Below are positions 15,240-22,573 of a DNA stretch of 22,668 nucleotides, piece by piece. Within the stretch, counting starts at the first letter, position 1, and the number at the start of each line of letters is the position of its first letter. Source of the DNA: Phycisphaerales bacterium (lineage in GTDB: Bacteria; Planctomycetota; Phycisphaerae; UBA1845; Fen-1342); contig JALHJL010000056.1 of the NCBI GenBank assembly GCA_022839625.1, forward strand, positions 1 to 22,668. The letters run 5' to 3'. The position numbers were made by a program, and so were the translations under genes. The notes under the pieces are model-generated. The model searched no databases and had not been told where the DNA came from. It saw only the letters and a list, made by a program, of their open reading frames with translations.

Positions 15240-16084
15240 GCTCGGCTCTCTTCTTTCCACCTCGTCTGCTCGGAAAAGCCAGACGTCACCAGCCGCTCGA
15301 GCTCCCCCGGTGGAACAGCCTTACTCCACAGCCACCCCTGCCCAGCGTCCACGCCCGCGGCGTGGAGGAAGAAGGCCTGCTCGCGGGTTTCCACCCCCTC
15401 GGCAATGACCTTCACACGCAGGGCGGCGGCCAGCGCGACCACGCCGCGCAGCAGCCGGTCGGCCGTTGGGTCCTTCATCAGCGGGTCGATTTCTGACTTG
15501 TCAATCTTCAGGAAGTCCAGCGGCAGGCCGATCAGTTGCTTCAAGCCGCTCTGCCCGGTCCCGAAATCATCCATGGCGATGCGGAGCCCCAGCGGCCGAG
15601 CAATGGCCAGCGCTTCCCGCCCGGCATCGGTCAGAGCCTGACGCTCCGTGATCTCGCACACCAGGCGATCGATGTACCGAGCCAAACGGGAATCGTCGAG
15701 GATGTGCTTGAGCCGGGGCGACGCAAGGAGGACCGGCGGTACGTTGGCGCTGAGGTAGAAGCCTCGGTGCCGGTCCAGCAACGGCCCGGCATTCTCTGCC
15801 ATCGAGCGGAAGAGGCGCCACGTGAGTGCTTCAAGATCGTCCGAGTTCTCCTCGATTCGCTCGATGATGCCGCCAGGTCCGCGCAGAGTTCCATCCGAAT
15901 CCACGAAGCGCACGAGGGTCTCGGCCCCGAGCACCTGACCCGTGTTCAGGTCCACGATCGGCTGGAAATACGCGGTCGATCGCTCAATGACGGCCCGGAT
16001 GTCGGTGGAGGTCAGGTTTACCCTGTTTGCGCTCCGATTGCGCGCGGGAGGACGCCCAAACAGGTTACGCTCGCGGTTGGTCAT
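15236..16084 (-). CDS. Stand-alone EAL-domain c-di-GMP phosphodiesterase
   Basis: A 282-residue protein that is almost entirely one EAL domain (about 28-275) with no sensor, GGDEF or membrane part, so cytosolic. Catalytic features appear complete: ETLVRF (55-60, the EAL position with Thr for Ala), SANVPP (Asn114), EITER (Glu144), DDFGTG (172-177), KIDKSEI (Lys193), AEGVET (Glu229), QGW...KAVP (Gln249 on). Linearisation of c-di-GMP to pGpG is therefore expected. The start at 16084 follows AAGGGTGATG. It is the first gene of a six-gene carbon operon and overlaps the amylase start, so its dosage is tied to glycogen breakdown. The N-terminal 25 residues are basic and unassigned. Confidence 0.92.
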   Translation of the reverse strand: MTNRERNLFGRPPARNRSANRVNLTSTDIRAVIERSTAYFQPIVDLNTGQVLGAETLVRFVDSDGTLRGPGGIIERIEENSDDLEALTWRLFRSMAENAGPLLDRHRGFYLSANVPPVLLASPRLKHILDDSRLARYIDRLVCEITERQALTDAGREALAIARPLGLRIAMDDFGTGQSGLKQLIGLPLDFLKIDKSEIDPLMKDPTADRLLRGVVALAAALRVKVIAEGVETREQAFFLHAAGVDAGQGWLWSKAVPPGELERLVTSGFSEQTRWKEESRA

Positions 16085-16285
16085 TCGTCATCACCCTTAC
16101 GCCTGGATACCGTATGCTCACCTATGCCGTGGACAATCCGGACCACGTCGGGCGGGGCCGTGGCTATTTCACTGACAGCACGCGATGCTCAATTCGTCTG
16201 CGCTCACACATCGAAACGCTGTTTACGTAATCGCTGTGACATCGTTGTGCTCTCTGTTTAACACCTGTGACATTTCGCTTCTCGT
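16085..16285 (-). promoter_or_regulatory. Intergenic promoter region of the carbon operon
   Basis: About 200 bases precede the EAL gene. On the minus strand ATGTCACAG occurs twice (complement of 16234-16242 and 16265-16273), 31 bases apart, which is three helical turns and suits paired operator sites. A weak sigma-70-like pair TTGTCC (16131-16136) and TACGGT (16109-16114) has a 16-base spacer and leaves a short leader. An inverted pair CCACG/CGTGG lies at 16143-16163. None of this is strong by eye. Confidence 0.3.
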
Positions 16286-16759
16286 TTACTGACCGAAGTC
16301 GAGCACCACGCGTCCCTCGATCTGCCCGACACGCATCCGCGCGAAGACTTCGTTGACATCCTCAAGCCGCGCTGTTTCCACCGTCGCCTTCACCGCACCT
16401 CCGCCGGCCATGGCCAGGGCTTCCTGGAGGTCGAGCCGCGTCCCGACGATCGAGCCGCGCACCGTGATGCCGTCCAGGACCATCTGGAAAATCGGCAGCG
16501 GGAAGGAACCCGGCGGCAATCCGTTCAGGGCGATCGTCCCGCCGCGCCGGACCAGGGAATTCATGAGCGCATCGAGAGCCGCGCGAGAGGCCTCCGTGAT
16601 GAACTCACGGTACAAGGCCTCGCGCTCGCGCAGCTTCCATTCCGCGCTGGCCCGTATCGCTTGCGTGCGCTGTGCGAGCCAGGTCGTCGCAATTGAAGCG
16701 GCAGCGCCTACGACTGATCCCAGCGCGGTCGCCGTCGCCGTGACGAGGGCTGGATCCAT
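16286..16759 (-). CDS. Chimeric protein: membrane-anchor N-terminus fused to alcohol dehydrogenase C-terminus
   Basis: A 157-residue protein of two unrelated halves. Residues 1-62 (MDPALVTATATALGSVVGAA, a hydrophobic segment about 8-28, then EWKLREREALYREFITEASR) resemble small hypothetical proteins with one N-terminal membrane helix and an amphipathic helix. Residues about 64-157 (SLVRRGGTIALNGLPPGSFP, ITVRGSIVGTRLDLQEAL, EDVNEVFARMRVGQIEGRVV) are the C-terminal quarter of a zinc-dependent alcohol dehydrogenase. No zinc ligands and no complete Rossmann fold remain, so dehydrogenase activity is impossible. I use ATG 16759, preceded by AGGTGAT; GTG 16768 is an alternative. It lies 58 bases after the YHS-like gene and may be its last operon member. 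Most likely a deletion fusion. Confidence 0.8.
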   Translation of the reverse strand: MDPALVTATATALGSVVGAAASIATTWLAQRTQAIRASAEWKLREREALYREFITEASRAALDALMNSLVRRGGTIALNGLPPGSFPLPIFQMVLDGITVRGSIVGTRLDLQEALAMAGGGAVKATVETARLEDVNEVFARMRVGQIEGRVVLDFGQ

Positions 16760-16817
16760 TTGAATCACCTGCCTTCACTCCGCCCACCGTCACTCCTGTG
16801 CATTCTTGGGCCGCATG

Positions 16818-17465
16818 TCATTTCCCGTCCGCGCCTTTCGCCTCAAATTCGTGACGCGTCGCTTCGGAAACGAAGTAATACGAGCGGCCGTCGCGTTCGA
16901 GCGTTGCCCCAGCGGCGAGCTTCGGAAAAGTACTCCCGGAGACAGGGTCCGTGACCATCTGGTCACGCAGGTAGTACTGGTTCTCGTGCAGCGCCGTGTA
17001 GGTCTGCACGAACGAAATAATGCGCTCGTCAACCCAACGCACGGCCGCCTCGTAGTCGATCGCGTCGAGCGGCATTTCCAGGCTCGAGTGCGAGTCGAAC
17101 TGCATCAGGATCGGGATGATCTCCAGGTCATAGTTCAGGATCAGCTTGCGAACTTCGTGATCCGTCGTGCCCTGAAAGCGCAGGCGAATCCGGGCCACCT
17201 CCGAGTGAAACTCCAGCAGGATTTCACGTGCTGACTGGCTCAGTTTGGGCGTTGCGGTTACCTTGTCTCCGAACTTTTCAATCAGCAGGTCCAAGCGCGG
17301 CCTAAAAACATCGCGCAACGTATCGAACTCCGCGCCGAGTTTCTCGAGCCGCTGCTTCCACTCGTCGTATTTGCGTGTCTCCAGTTCCTGAAACTGCTTG
17401 CGTCGTTCTTCCAGCGACGCAAACGCGGCGTCGATGCGTGTCGCCAGTTCCTGTGTGCTTTCCAC
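16818..17465 (-). CDS. Coiled-coil protein with degenerate YHS-like C-terminal domain
   Basis: A 215-residue soluble protein. Residues about 5-65 are charged and heptad-like (EERRKQFQELETRKYDEWKQ), and the middle is helical. Residues about 169-212 read TDPVSGSTFPKLAAGATLE, then RDGRSYYFVSEATRHEFEAK, which follows the YHS-domain pattern (DPVCGMxV...GKxYYFCSExCRxxFE). Both usual cysteines are replaced (by Ser174-Val-type and Val/Ala positions), so metal binding as in classic YHS domains is unlikely. The start is GTG 17465 with CGGAG seven bases upstream. It begins 24 bases after the RND permease stop and is probably cotranscribed with it. The function is unknown; a link with efflux or envelope metal handling is only suggested by position. 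Confidence 0.6.
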   Translation of the reverse strand: MESTQELATRIDAAFASLEERRKQFQELETRKYDEWKQRLEKLGAEFDTLRDVFRPRLDLLIEKFGDKVTATPKLSQSAREILLEFHSEVARIRLRFQGTTDHEVRKLILNYDLEIIPILMQFDSHSSLEMPLDAIDYEAAVRWVDERIISFVQTYTALHENQYYLRDQMVTDPVSGSTFPKLAAGATLERDGRSYYFVSEATRHEFEAKGADGK

Positions 17466-17489
17466 GGGTGAACTCCGATTGCCATGCCA

Positions 17490-20400
17490 TTATTGAGCCG
17501 CCACCTGTACCTGAACCTGGTCACTGGATCGCTGCGGCGTCCGAACGAGCCCGCGGATGACGTAATAGAAGACCGGCGTCAGGTAGATGCCAAATAGGGT
17601 GACGCCGATCATGCCGGCGAAAACGGCCATGCCCAGCGTTTGCCGCATCTCGGCGCCGGCGCCGTGCGCGATCACCAGCGGGAACACGCCGAGGATGAAC
17701 GCGAAGCTGGTCATCAGGATGGGCCGCAGCCTTACGCGGGCAGCCTCGACGGAAGCGTCGAAGCGGCTGGCGCCCTGGACTTGCTGGTCGCGGGCGAACT
17801 CGACGATCAGGATCGCGTTCTTGGCCGCCAAGCCGACGAGCACCACGAAACCGACCTGCACGAAGATGTTGACGTCCATGCCGGCGAGCAGCAGGCCCGC
17901 CAGCGCGCTGAGCAGGCACATGGGCACGACGAGAATCACCGCCCACGGCAACGACCACCCCTCATAAAGTCCGGCCAACACGAAGTAGACCAGCACCACG
18001 CCCAGCGCAAATGCGCTGAAGGGATTCTTCAGTAGGTCGCGGAACTGTTCGAGCTTGCTGGCCTCCTTCTGAAGGTAACTCACTTCGGTCCACTCGGTGG
18101 CCATGTTGCGCGGCAGGTCGCGGCTGAGTCGCTCCATCGCCGCCAGCGCGTCACCCATGCTGGTCCCGGGCAGCGGAGTTCCGGTGACCGCGGCGGCCGG
18201 GAACATGTTGTAGCGCGTGACCTGGACCGGCCCGGTTGAATCACGCACTTCGGCCAGCGCGCCCAGCGGTACCATGTCGCCATCGAGGTTGCGGACCTTG
18301 AGCTGCCGAATGGTCTCCGCATCAGTGCGGAACGGCGCATCGGCCTGTACGTTGACCTGCCAGGTGCGACCGAAGCGGTTGAAGTCGTTGACGTAGTAGC
18401 TGCCCAGGTACGCCTGAAGCGCGTCGAACACGTCGTTGAGCGGCACGCCCATCGACTTGACCTTCTCACGGTCGATGTCCACGTAGAGCTGGGGCGTGCG
18501 GGCGCGGAAGCTGTTGAACAGCCCGACCAGGCCGGGCTGCTGGCTGCCCTTGGCGGCCAATTCGTCGGCGCGGGTCTGTAGCTCGTCGAAGTCCACGTCG
18601 CCGATGCCTTCCAGCATCAGTTTGAAGCCGGCGGACTTCGCGAGGCCCGAGATCGGCGGCGCCCCGAAGACCAGCGCCTGTGCCTCCGGTACCTCACGCG
18701 CCAGGCGCTCGCGGATTCGTGCCGCGACGGCCTCGGCGCCGAGCGTGTGGTCGAGGCGTTCGTCGAACGGCTTGAGGATGACGAACACGTTGCTGTAGTT
18801 GGAGCTGTTGGCGTTCAGGACGTACGACATTCCCGGCAGTGCCAGCGTGTGCGCAACGCCCGGCGTCTCTAGCGCGATCCGTTCGACTGCGTCGGTTGCA
18901 GCGAGCGTTCGCTCCAGCGAGGCCGAGTCGGGCAACACGATGTTCGTTACCAAGTAGCCCTTGTCCTGTATGGGGATGAACCCGGTGGGGATGCGGCTGA
19001 AGCCGAAGCCGGTCAGGCCGATCATCCCAACGTAGATCAGGAGCACGACAGCGCTGAGACGGAGGGACCAGCCCACAGTCGTGCCGTAGGCCTGCGTCGC
19101 CCGCTCAAAGAGCCAGTTGAACCCGCGGAAGAGACGACCCAGCACCCAGTTCACGGGGCGGATCAGGAATCGACCAAGCACGCCGCCGGCGACAGCGCCG
19201 GGGAGGAACAGGAGCAGTTGCGCGCCCAGGGCTCGCAGACTTGCACCCAAGCCACCGGGCGCCGCCTCGCCGCCGTGTTCGCCGGTTGGCAGCCCAAGCC
19301 ACGGGCCGAGGACCGGCGCGAGCAGCCACATCGACGCCAGTCCGCCGAACAGGGCGAAACTCCACCACGGCAATGCCTCCTTGCCCTCGTCCCCGTGGTG
19401 CCCGGACTTGCGGTTGCGGAAGAACAACACGGCCAGCGCCGGCGTCATCGTCATGGCGTTGATCGCCGAGATGATCATCGACACCGAGATGGTGACGGCG
19501 AACTGTCGAAAAAACTGCCCGACCAGCCCGCTGAGGAACGCGCTGGGCAGCAGCACCGAGCTGAGCACGAGCGTGATGGCCAGGATCGGCCCGCTGATTT
19601 CCTTCATCGCCTCGATCGTGGCCTCGCGGACGGGTTTGCCCAGCTCGAGGTGGCGTTCGATGTTCTCCAGCACGACGATGGCGTCGTCTACCACGATGCC
19701 GATCGCGAGCACCAGCCCGAACAGGGTCAGGTTGTTCAGCGTGAAGCCCATCACGCTCATGACAGCGAACGTGCCGACCAGCGACACGATCACGCCGATC
19801 ATGGGCAGTAAGACGGATTTCCAGTCCTGGAGGAACACCAGCACCACTATGGTCACCAGGATGATGGCTTCGATGAGCGTGTGGAGCACCTGAGTGACCG
19901 ATTCGCGGACGAAGGGCGTGGTGTCGTAGACGATCGCGTGCTTGAGGCCGGCGGGGAAGCGCGCTTCCAGCTCCCGCATCACGGCCTTGATGCGATCGGC
20001 GGTGTCCAGCGCATTCGAGCCCGGCAGCAGGTAGATTGCCAGGCCCGACGACGGCCGGCGGTCCAGCCGCGCGATGAGGTCCTCGCTCCGCGCGCCCATT
20101 TCGACCCGGCCGACTTCTCGGAGGTAGGTGATCTCTCCCTTGGTGTCCGTCTTGACGACGATGTCGGCGAACTCCTCCGGCTCAACCAGTCGGCCGAGCG
20201 TGCTGAGCGTGAGCTGGAAGTCCTGGCCCGCGGGCACGGGCGGCTGGCCGATCCGCCCCGCGGCCACCTGCACGTTCTGCTCGCGCAGCACACGGATCAC
20301 GTCGCCGACTGTCATGCCCCTCGCTTGGAGCTCGTCCGGGTCCAGCCAGACGCGCATGCTGTAGTCCTGCTGGCCCATGACGAACGCGTCGCCGACGCCC

Positions 20401-20930
20401 TCGATGCGGGCGATCGCGTCCTTGAGCTGAATGGTGGTGTAATTGCTCAGGTAGAGCTGGTTGTAGTACGGCTGACCGGTTTCCGGGTTGTCCTCGGAGT
20501 AGACGCTGACGCACAGCAGAATGTCCGCCGCCTGCTTCTTCGTGGTCACGCCGATGTTCTTGACCACTTCGGGGAGTGAAGGCTGGGCAATGGCCACGCG
20601 ATTCTGCACCAGCACCTGGGCCATGTTGATGTCGGTGCCGATCTCGAACGTCACGTCCAGCGTGTACGAGCCGTCGTTGTTGCTCTGCGACGACATGTAC
20701 ATCATCCGCTCGACGCCGTTCACCTGCTGCTCAATTGGGGCGGCGACTGTGTCGGCCACCACCTGGGCGTTGGCCCCGGGGTAGTACGCGCTGACGCGGA
20801 TCATCGGCGGCGTGACGTCGGGGTACTCAGCGACGGGCAACAGCCCCGCCGCGATGCCCCCGAGCAGGACGATCACGATCGAGACCACGCAGGCCAGGAC
20901 CGGGCGGCTGATGAAGAACCGGGCGAGCAT
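17490..20930 (-). CDS. RND efflux permease, HAE1 (AcrB/MexB-like)
   Basis: A 1146-residue inner-membrane proton/drug antiporter. The start MLARFFISRPVLACVVSIVI and the DGSYTLDVTFEIGTD-INMAQVLVQNRV block are typical HAE1. TM4 carries GIVVDDAIVVLENIERH with the proton-relay pair Asp415-Asp416, and TM10 carries the matching Lys in GLAAKNAILIVEF. Two large periplasmic loops and the C-terminal TM cluster are present. It is about 100 residues longer than AcrB: residues about 505-605, between TM6 and TM7, hold an insertion with two extra hydrophobic stretches (about 521-548 and 566-590). ATG 20930 lies three bases after the fusion-protein stop, with AAGGAG in the end of that gene. No outer-membrane factor gene follows in the window. 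Confidence 0.95.
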   Translation of the reverse strand: MLARFFISRPVLACVVSIVIVLLGGIAAGLLPVAEYPDVTPPMIRVSAYYPGANAQVVADTVAAPIEQQVNGVERMMYMSSQSNNDGSYTLDVTFEIGTDINMAQVLVQNRVAIAQPSLPEVVKNIGVTTKKQAADILLCVSVYSEDNPETGQPYYNQLYLSNYTTIQLKDAIARIEGVGDAFVMGQQDYSMRVWLDPDELQARGMTVGDVIRVLREQNVQVAAGRIGQPPVPAGQDFQLTLSTLGRLVEPEEFADIVVKTDTKGEITYLREVGRVEMGARSEDLIARLDRRPSSGLAIYLLPGSNALDTADRIKAVMRELEARFPAGLKHAIVYDTTPFVRESVTQVLHTLIEAIILVTIVVLVFLQDWKSVLLPMIGVIVSLVGTFAVMSVMGFTLNNLTLFGLVLAIGIVVDDAIVVLENIERHLELGKPVREATIEAMKEISGPILAITLVLSSVLLPSAFLSGLVGQFFRQFAVTISVSMIISAINAMTMTPALAVLFFRNRKSGHHGDEGKEALPWWSFALFGGLASMWLLAPVLGPWLGLPTGEHGGEAAPGGLGASLRALGAQLLLFLPGAVAGGVLGRFLIRPVNWVLGRLFRGFNWLFERATQAYGTTVGWSLRLSAVVLLIYVGMIGLTGFGFSRIPTGFIPIQDKGYLVTNIVLPDSASLERTLAATDAVERIALETPGVAHTLALPGMSYVLNANSSNYSNVFVILKPFDERLDHTLGAEAVAARIRERLAREVPEAQALVFGAPPISGLAKSAGFKLMLEGIGDVDFDELQTRADELAAKGSQQPGLVGLFNSFRARTPQLYVDIDREKVKSMGVPLNDVFDALQAYLGSYYVNDFNRFGRTWQVNVQADAPFRTDAETIRQLKVRNLDGDMVPLGALAEVRDSTGPVQVTRYNMFPAAAVTGTPLPGTSMGDALAAMERLSRDLPRNMATEWTEVSYLQKEASKLEQFRDLLKNPFSAFALGVVLVYFVLAGLYEGWSLPWAVILVVPMCLLSALAGLLLAGMDVNIFVQVGFVVLVGLAAKNAILIVEFARDQQVQGASRFDASVEAARVRLRPILMTSFAFILGVFPLVIAHGAGAEMRQTLGMAVFAGMIGVTLFGIYLTPVFYYVIRGLVRTPQRSSDQVQVQVAAQ

Positions 20931-20933
20931 GGT

Positions 20934-22190
20934 CTACTCCTTTGAGCTTGCCTCTTGGGGGTTGGATGCGACGCTCGTCGGCCGCGTGGTGGCATTGGCA
21001 TGACTGCCGGCGGAAGTCGGCATCTCTACTAACTGCGGCGCGACGGACTGGCCCGGGCGCACGTGCAACAGGCCATTCACCACCACGCAATCACCGGCCT
21101 TAAGTCCGTCGATGATCTCGCGCAGACCGTCGTGAAGCCCGCCAAGATGCACCGGGCGGACGGCGACCCTGTTGTCGGCCCCTACAACGAAGACAATCTT
21201 CTGGCCCTGATCGGTGCCGAGCGCACGCTCGGATACCAACAGGGCTTGGTGCGGCGCAGAGACCGGCACCCTGACCCTGGCAAAATAGCCCGGCGACAGT
21301 GCGCCGTCCGCGTTCGGGAGTACGCCGCGCACGCGCAGTGTCCCAGTCCTCGGATTGACTTGGTTGTCCACGAAGTTGATCGTGCCGTGGTGGGGGAAAC
21401 CGTTCTCGGTCGCCAGTCCCAGCCAAACAGGGACTTCCGCTTCCTCATTCGACGCGAGCTTGCCCTCGCGGACCAGTTGCTTGATGCGCTGAACGGTGCG
21501 CTCATCTACGTCGAAGTTGGCGTATATCGGGTCCACCGAAACAACGGTGGTCAGGAGTGTGCCGCTGCCCGTCCCCCCCGTGACGAGATTGCCTGTAGTC
21601 GCATGCTTGTAGCTGATCCGCCCCGAAATCGGTGCGACGACCCGACACCATTCCACGTTCAAGCGCGCGGATTCTACGGCAGCTTTGGCGGCCGCCTGGG
21701 CAGCCCGCGTCTCCTCGAGCCGCGCTGTGGCCGTGTCGAGCTCCGTGTTGGCCCGTGCGCCAGGGGGTATTCGCTGGATACGTTCATACTCGATCTGCGC
21801 CAGGCTGACCTGCGCCGCCGCGCGCGCCTCGTCGGCGATGCGAGCGTCGAGTTCCGCCTGGAACGGCCGAGCATCGATCTCCACAAGTACGTCGCCTTCC
21901 CGGACGACCGTCCCGGCCTCGAACGGCACGGCTACGATCTGCCCGCTTACGCGCGCACGCACCTCGGTGGATTCGACGGCAGCGACTCGAGCGGTGAATT
22001 CCGCGTAGTCAGTGATTTCGCGCTCTACTGGGTGGCTGACGCTGACAGCCGGCGGCTGCGGTGGAGCGACATCCTCCTGGTGACGGCAGCCTACGGACCA
22101 AGCCAGGCCCGCGAGAATAACAAGGTGCAGCGTGCAACGCACGACTGAAAGCCGCCGGAAGCTGTCGATAAATGGACCGGTAATGCGCAT
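20934..22190 (-). CDS. RND membrane-fusion protein (AcrA/MexA-like lipoprotein)
   Basis: A 418-residue periplasmic adaptor. The N-terminus is basic, then hydrophobic (LHLVILAGLAWSVG), followed by Cys35 in a loose lipobox (SVGC), so a lipid-anchored adaptor is likely. Then come the lipoyl/barrel-sandwich half (VSGQIVAVPFEAGTVVREGD), an alpha-helical hairpin (about 110-170), the second lipoyl half (APISGRISYKHATTGNLV), and beta-barrel and membrane-proximal domains (GTINFVDNQVNPRTGTLRVR, ALLVSERALGTDQGQKIVFV). Length is normal, and the low-complexity tail (about 385-418) is Ser/Thr/Ala-rich. ATG 22190 has GAGGAAG five bases upstream. It is directly coupled to the permease, and together they form the inner part of a tripartite pump. 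Confidence 0.94.
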   Translation of the reverse strand: MRITGPFIDSFRRLSVVRCTLHLVILAGLAWSVGCRHQEDVAPPQPPAVSVSHPVEREITDYAEFTARVAAVESTEVRARVSGQIVAVPFEAGTVVREGDVLVEIDARPFQAELDARIADEARAAAQVSLAQIEYERIQRIPPGARANTELDTATARLEETRAAQAAAKAAVESARLNVEWCRVVAPISGRISYKHATTGNLVTGGTGSGTLLTTVVSVDPIYANFDVDERTVQRIKQLVREGKLASNEEAEVPVWLGLATENGFPHHGTINFVDNQVNPRTGTLRVRGVLPNADGALSPGYFARVRVPVSAPHQALLVSERALGTDQGQKIVFVVGADNRVAVRPVHLGGLHDGLREIIDGLKAGDCVVVNGLLHVRPGQSVAPQLVEMPTSAGSHANATTRPTSVASNPQEASSKE

Positions 22191-22199
22191 CGGACTTCC

Positions 22200-22361
22200 T
22201 CACTTTGGGGCTGGGAGCAGCGGCGGGACTGGGTTCACCAGCGCGACGCGACCGCCAGCGGTGCTTTCAAGGGTCTGCGGAGAATCTGGCCGAAGCTGCG
22301 GGTGCCCTTCGCGGAGTAGTCGCTCGGTCACGACTTGCCCGTCTGAATCACGACCGTGCAT
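22200..22361 (-). CDS. Possible 53-residue leader ORF of the efflux operon
   Basis: An ATG at 22361 has an excellent ribosome site (AAGGAG, six bases before it). The frame runs 53 codons (MHGRDSDGQVVTERLLREGH to PPLLPAPK) to a TGA at 22200, nine bases before the adaptor start; that stop region also supplies the adaptor's GAGGAAG. The product is hydrophilic and proline-rich at the end, with no signal peptide or known motif. It could be a real small protein, a translated leader coupling ribosomes to the adaptor gene, or the remains of a regulator. It does not resemble anything I can name. Confidence 0.42.
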   Translation of the reverse strand: MHGRDSDGQVVTERLLREGHPQLRPDSPQTLESTAGGRVALVNPVPPLLPAPK

Positions 22362-22447
22362 GGTTGACTCCTTGTGGCGCCACGCGCCCGCACTCTCACA
22401 GTGTCCATCATCAAAGTGCCCTCAACCTTCGGGCCCGAGTGCCAGTC

Positions 22448-22463
22448 TGCAATCGGGGTGCCA
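22448..22463 (-). promoter_or_regulatory. Candidate sigma-54 promoter of the efflux operon
   Basis: The minus strand reads TGGCACCCCGATTGCA, matching the sigma-54 consensus TGGCAC-N5-TTGCA with the required spacing between the -24 GG and the -12 GC. Transcription would start near 22437, about 75 bases before the leader ORF and about 245 before the adaptor. The match is close to ideal, but in GC-rich DNA one chance hit is possible. Confidence 0.5.
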
Positions 22464-22474
22464 CGTTTCGTGGC
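22460..22474. promoter_or_regulatory. Perfect palindrome overlapping the -24 element
   Basis: GCCACGTTTCGTGGC has 6-bp perfect arms around a 3-base centre and overlaps the upstream edge of the candidate sigma-54 promoter. It could be a repressor or activator operator for the pump operon. A small hairpin of no function is the alternative. Confidence 0.4.
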
Positions 22475-22573
22475 GCTCGGAAATCCTGGTTTGAAGGCAC
22501 GCAGCGGCTCGTTAGAGCAGGGCACGGGAGCGTTGGCGGGTTGTCACATTGCCCAACTGGCAAAAAACTTGGT

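Noticed and set aside
13041..15641. Plus-strand open frame of 866 codons opposite the amylase and EAL genes
   Set aside because: It has no recognisable domain, is low in complexity and mirrors the codon pattern of the minus-strand genes, which carry all family motifs. Long antisense frames are expected in GC-rich DNA.
16286..16759. Complete alcohol dehydrogenase gene
   Set aside because: Only the C-terminal quarter is present; zinc ligands and most of the NAD-binding fold are absent.
22328..22525. Minus-strand frame of 65 codons overlapping the leader ORF
   Set aside because: No ribosome site, no known motif, and it covers the candidate promoter; the 53-codon frame has a much better start signal.
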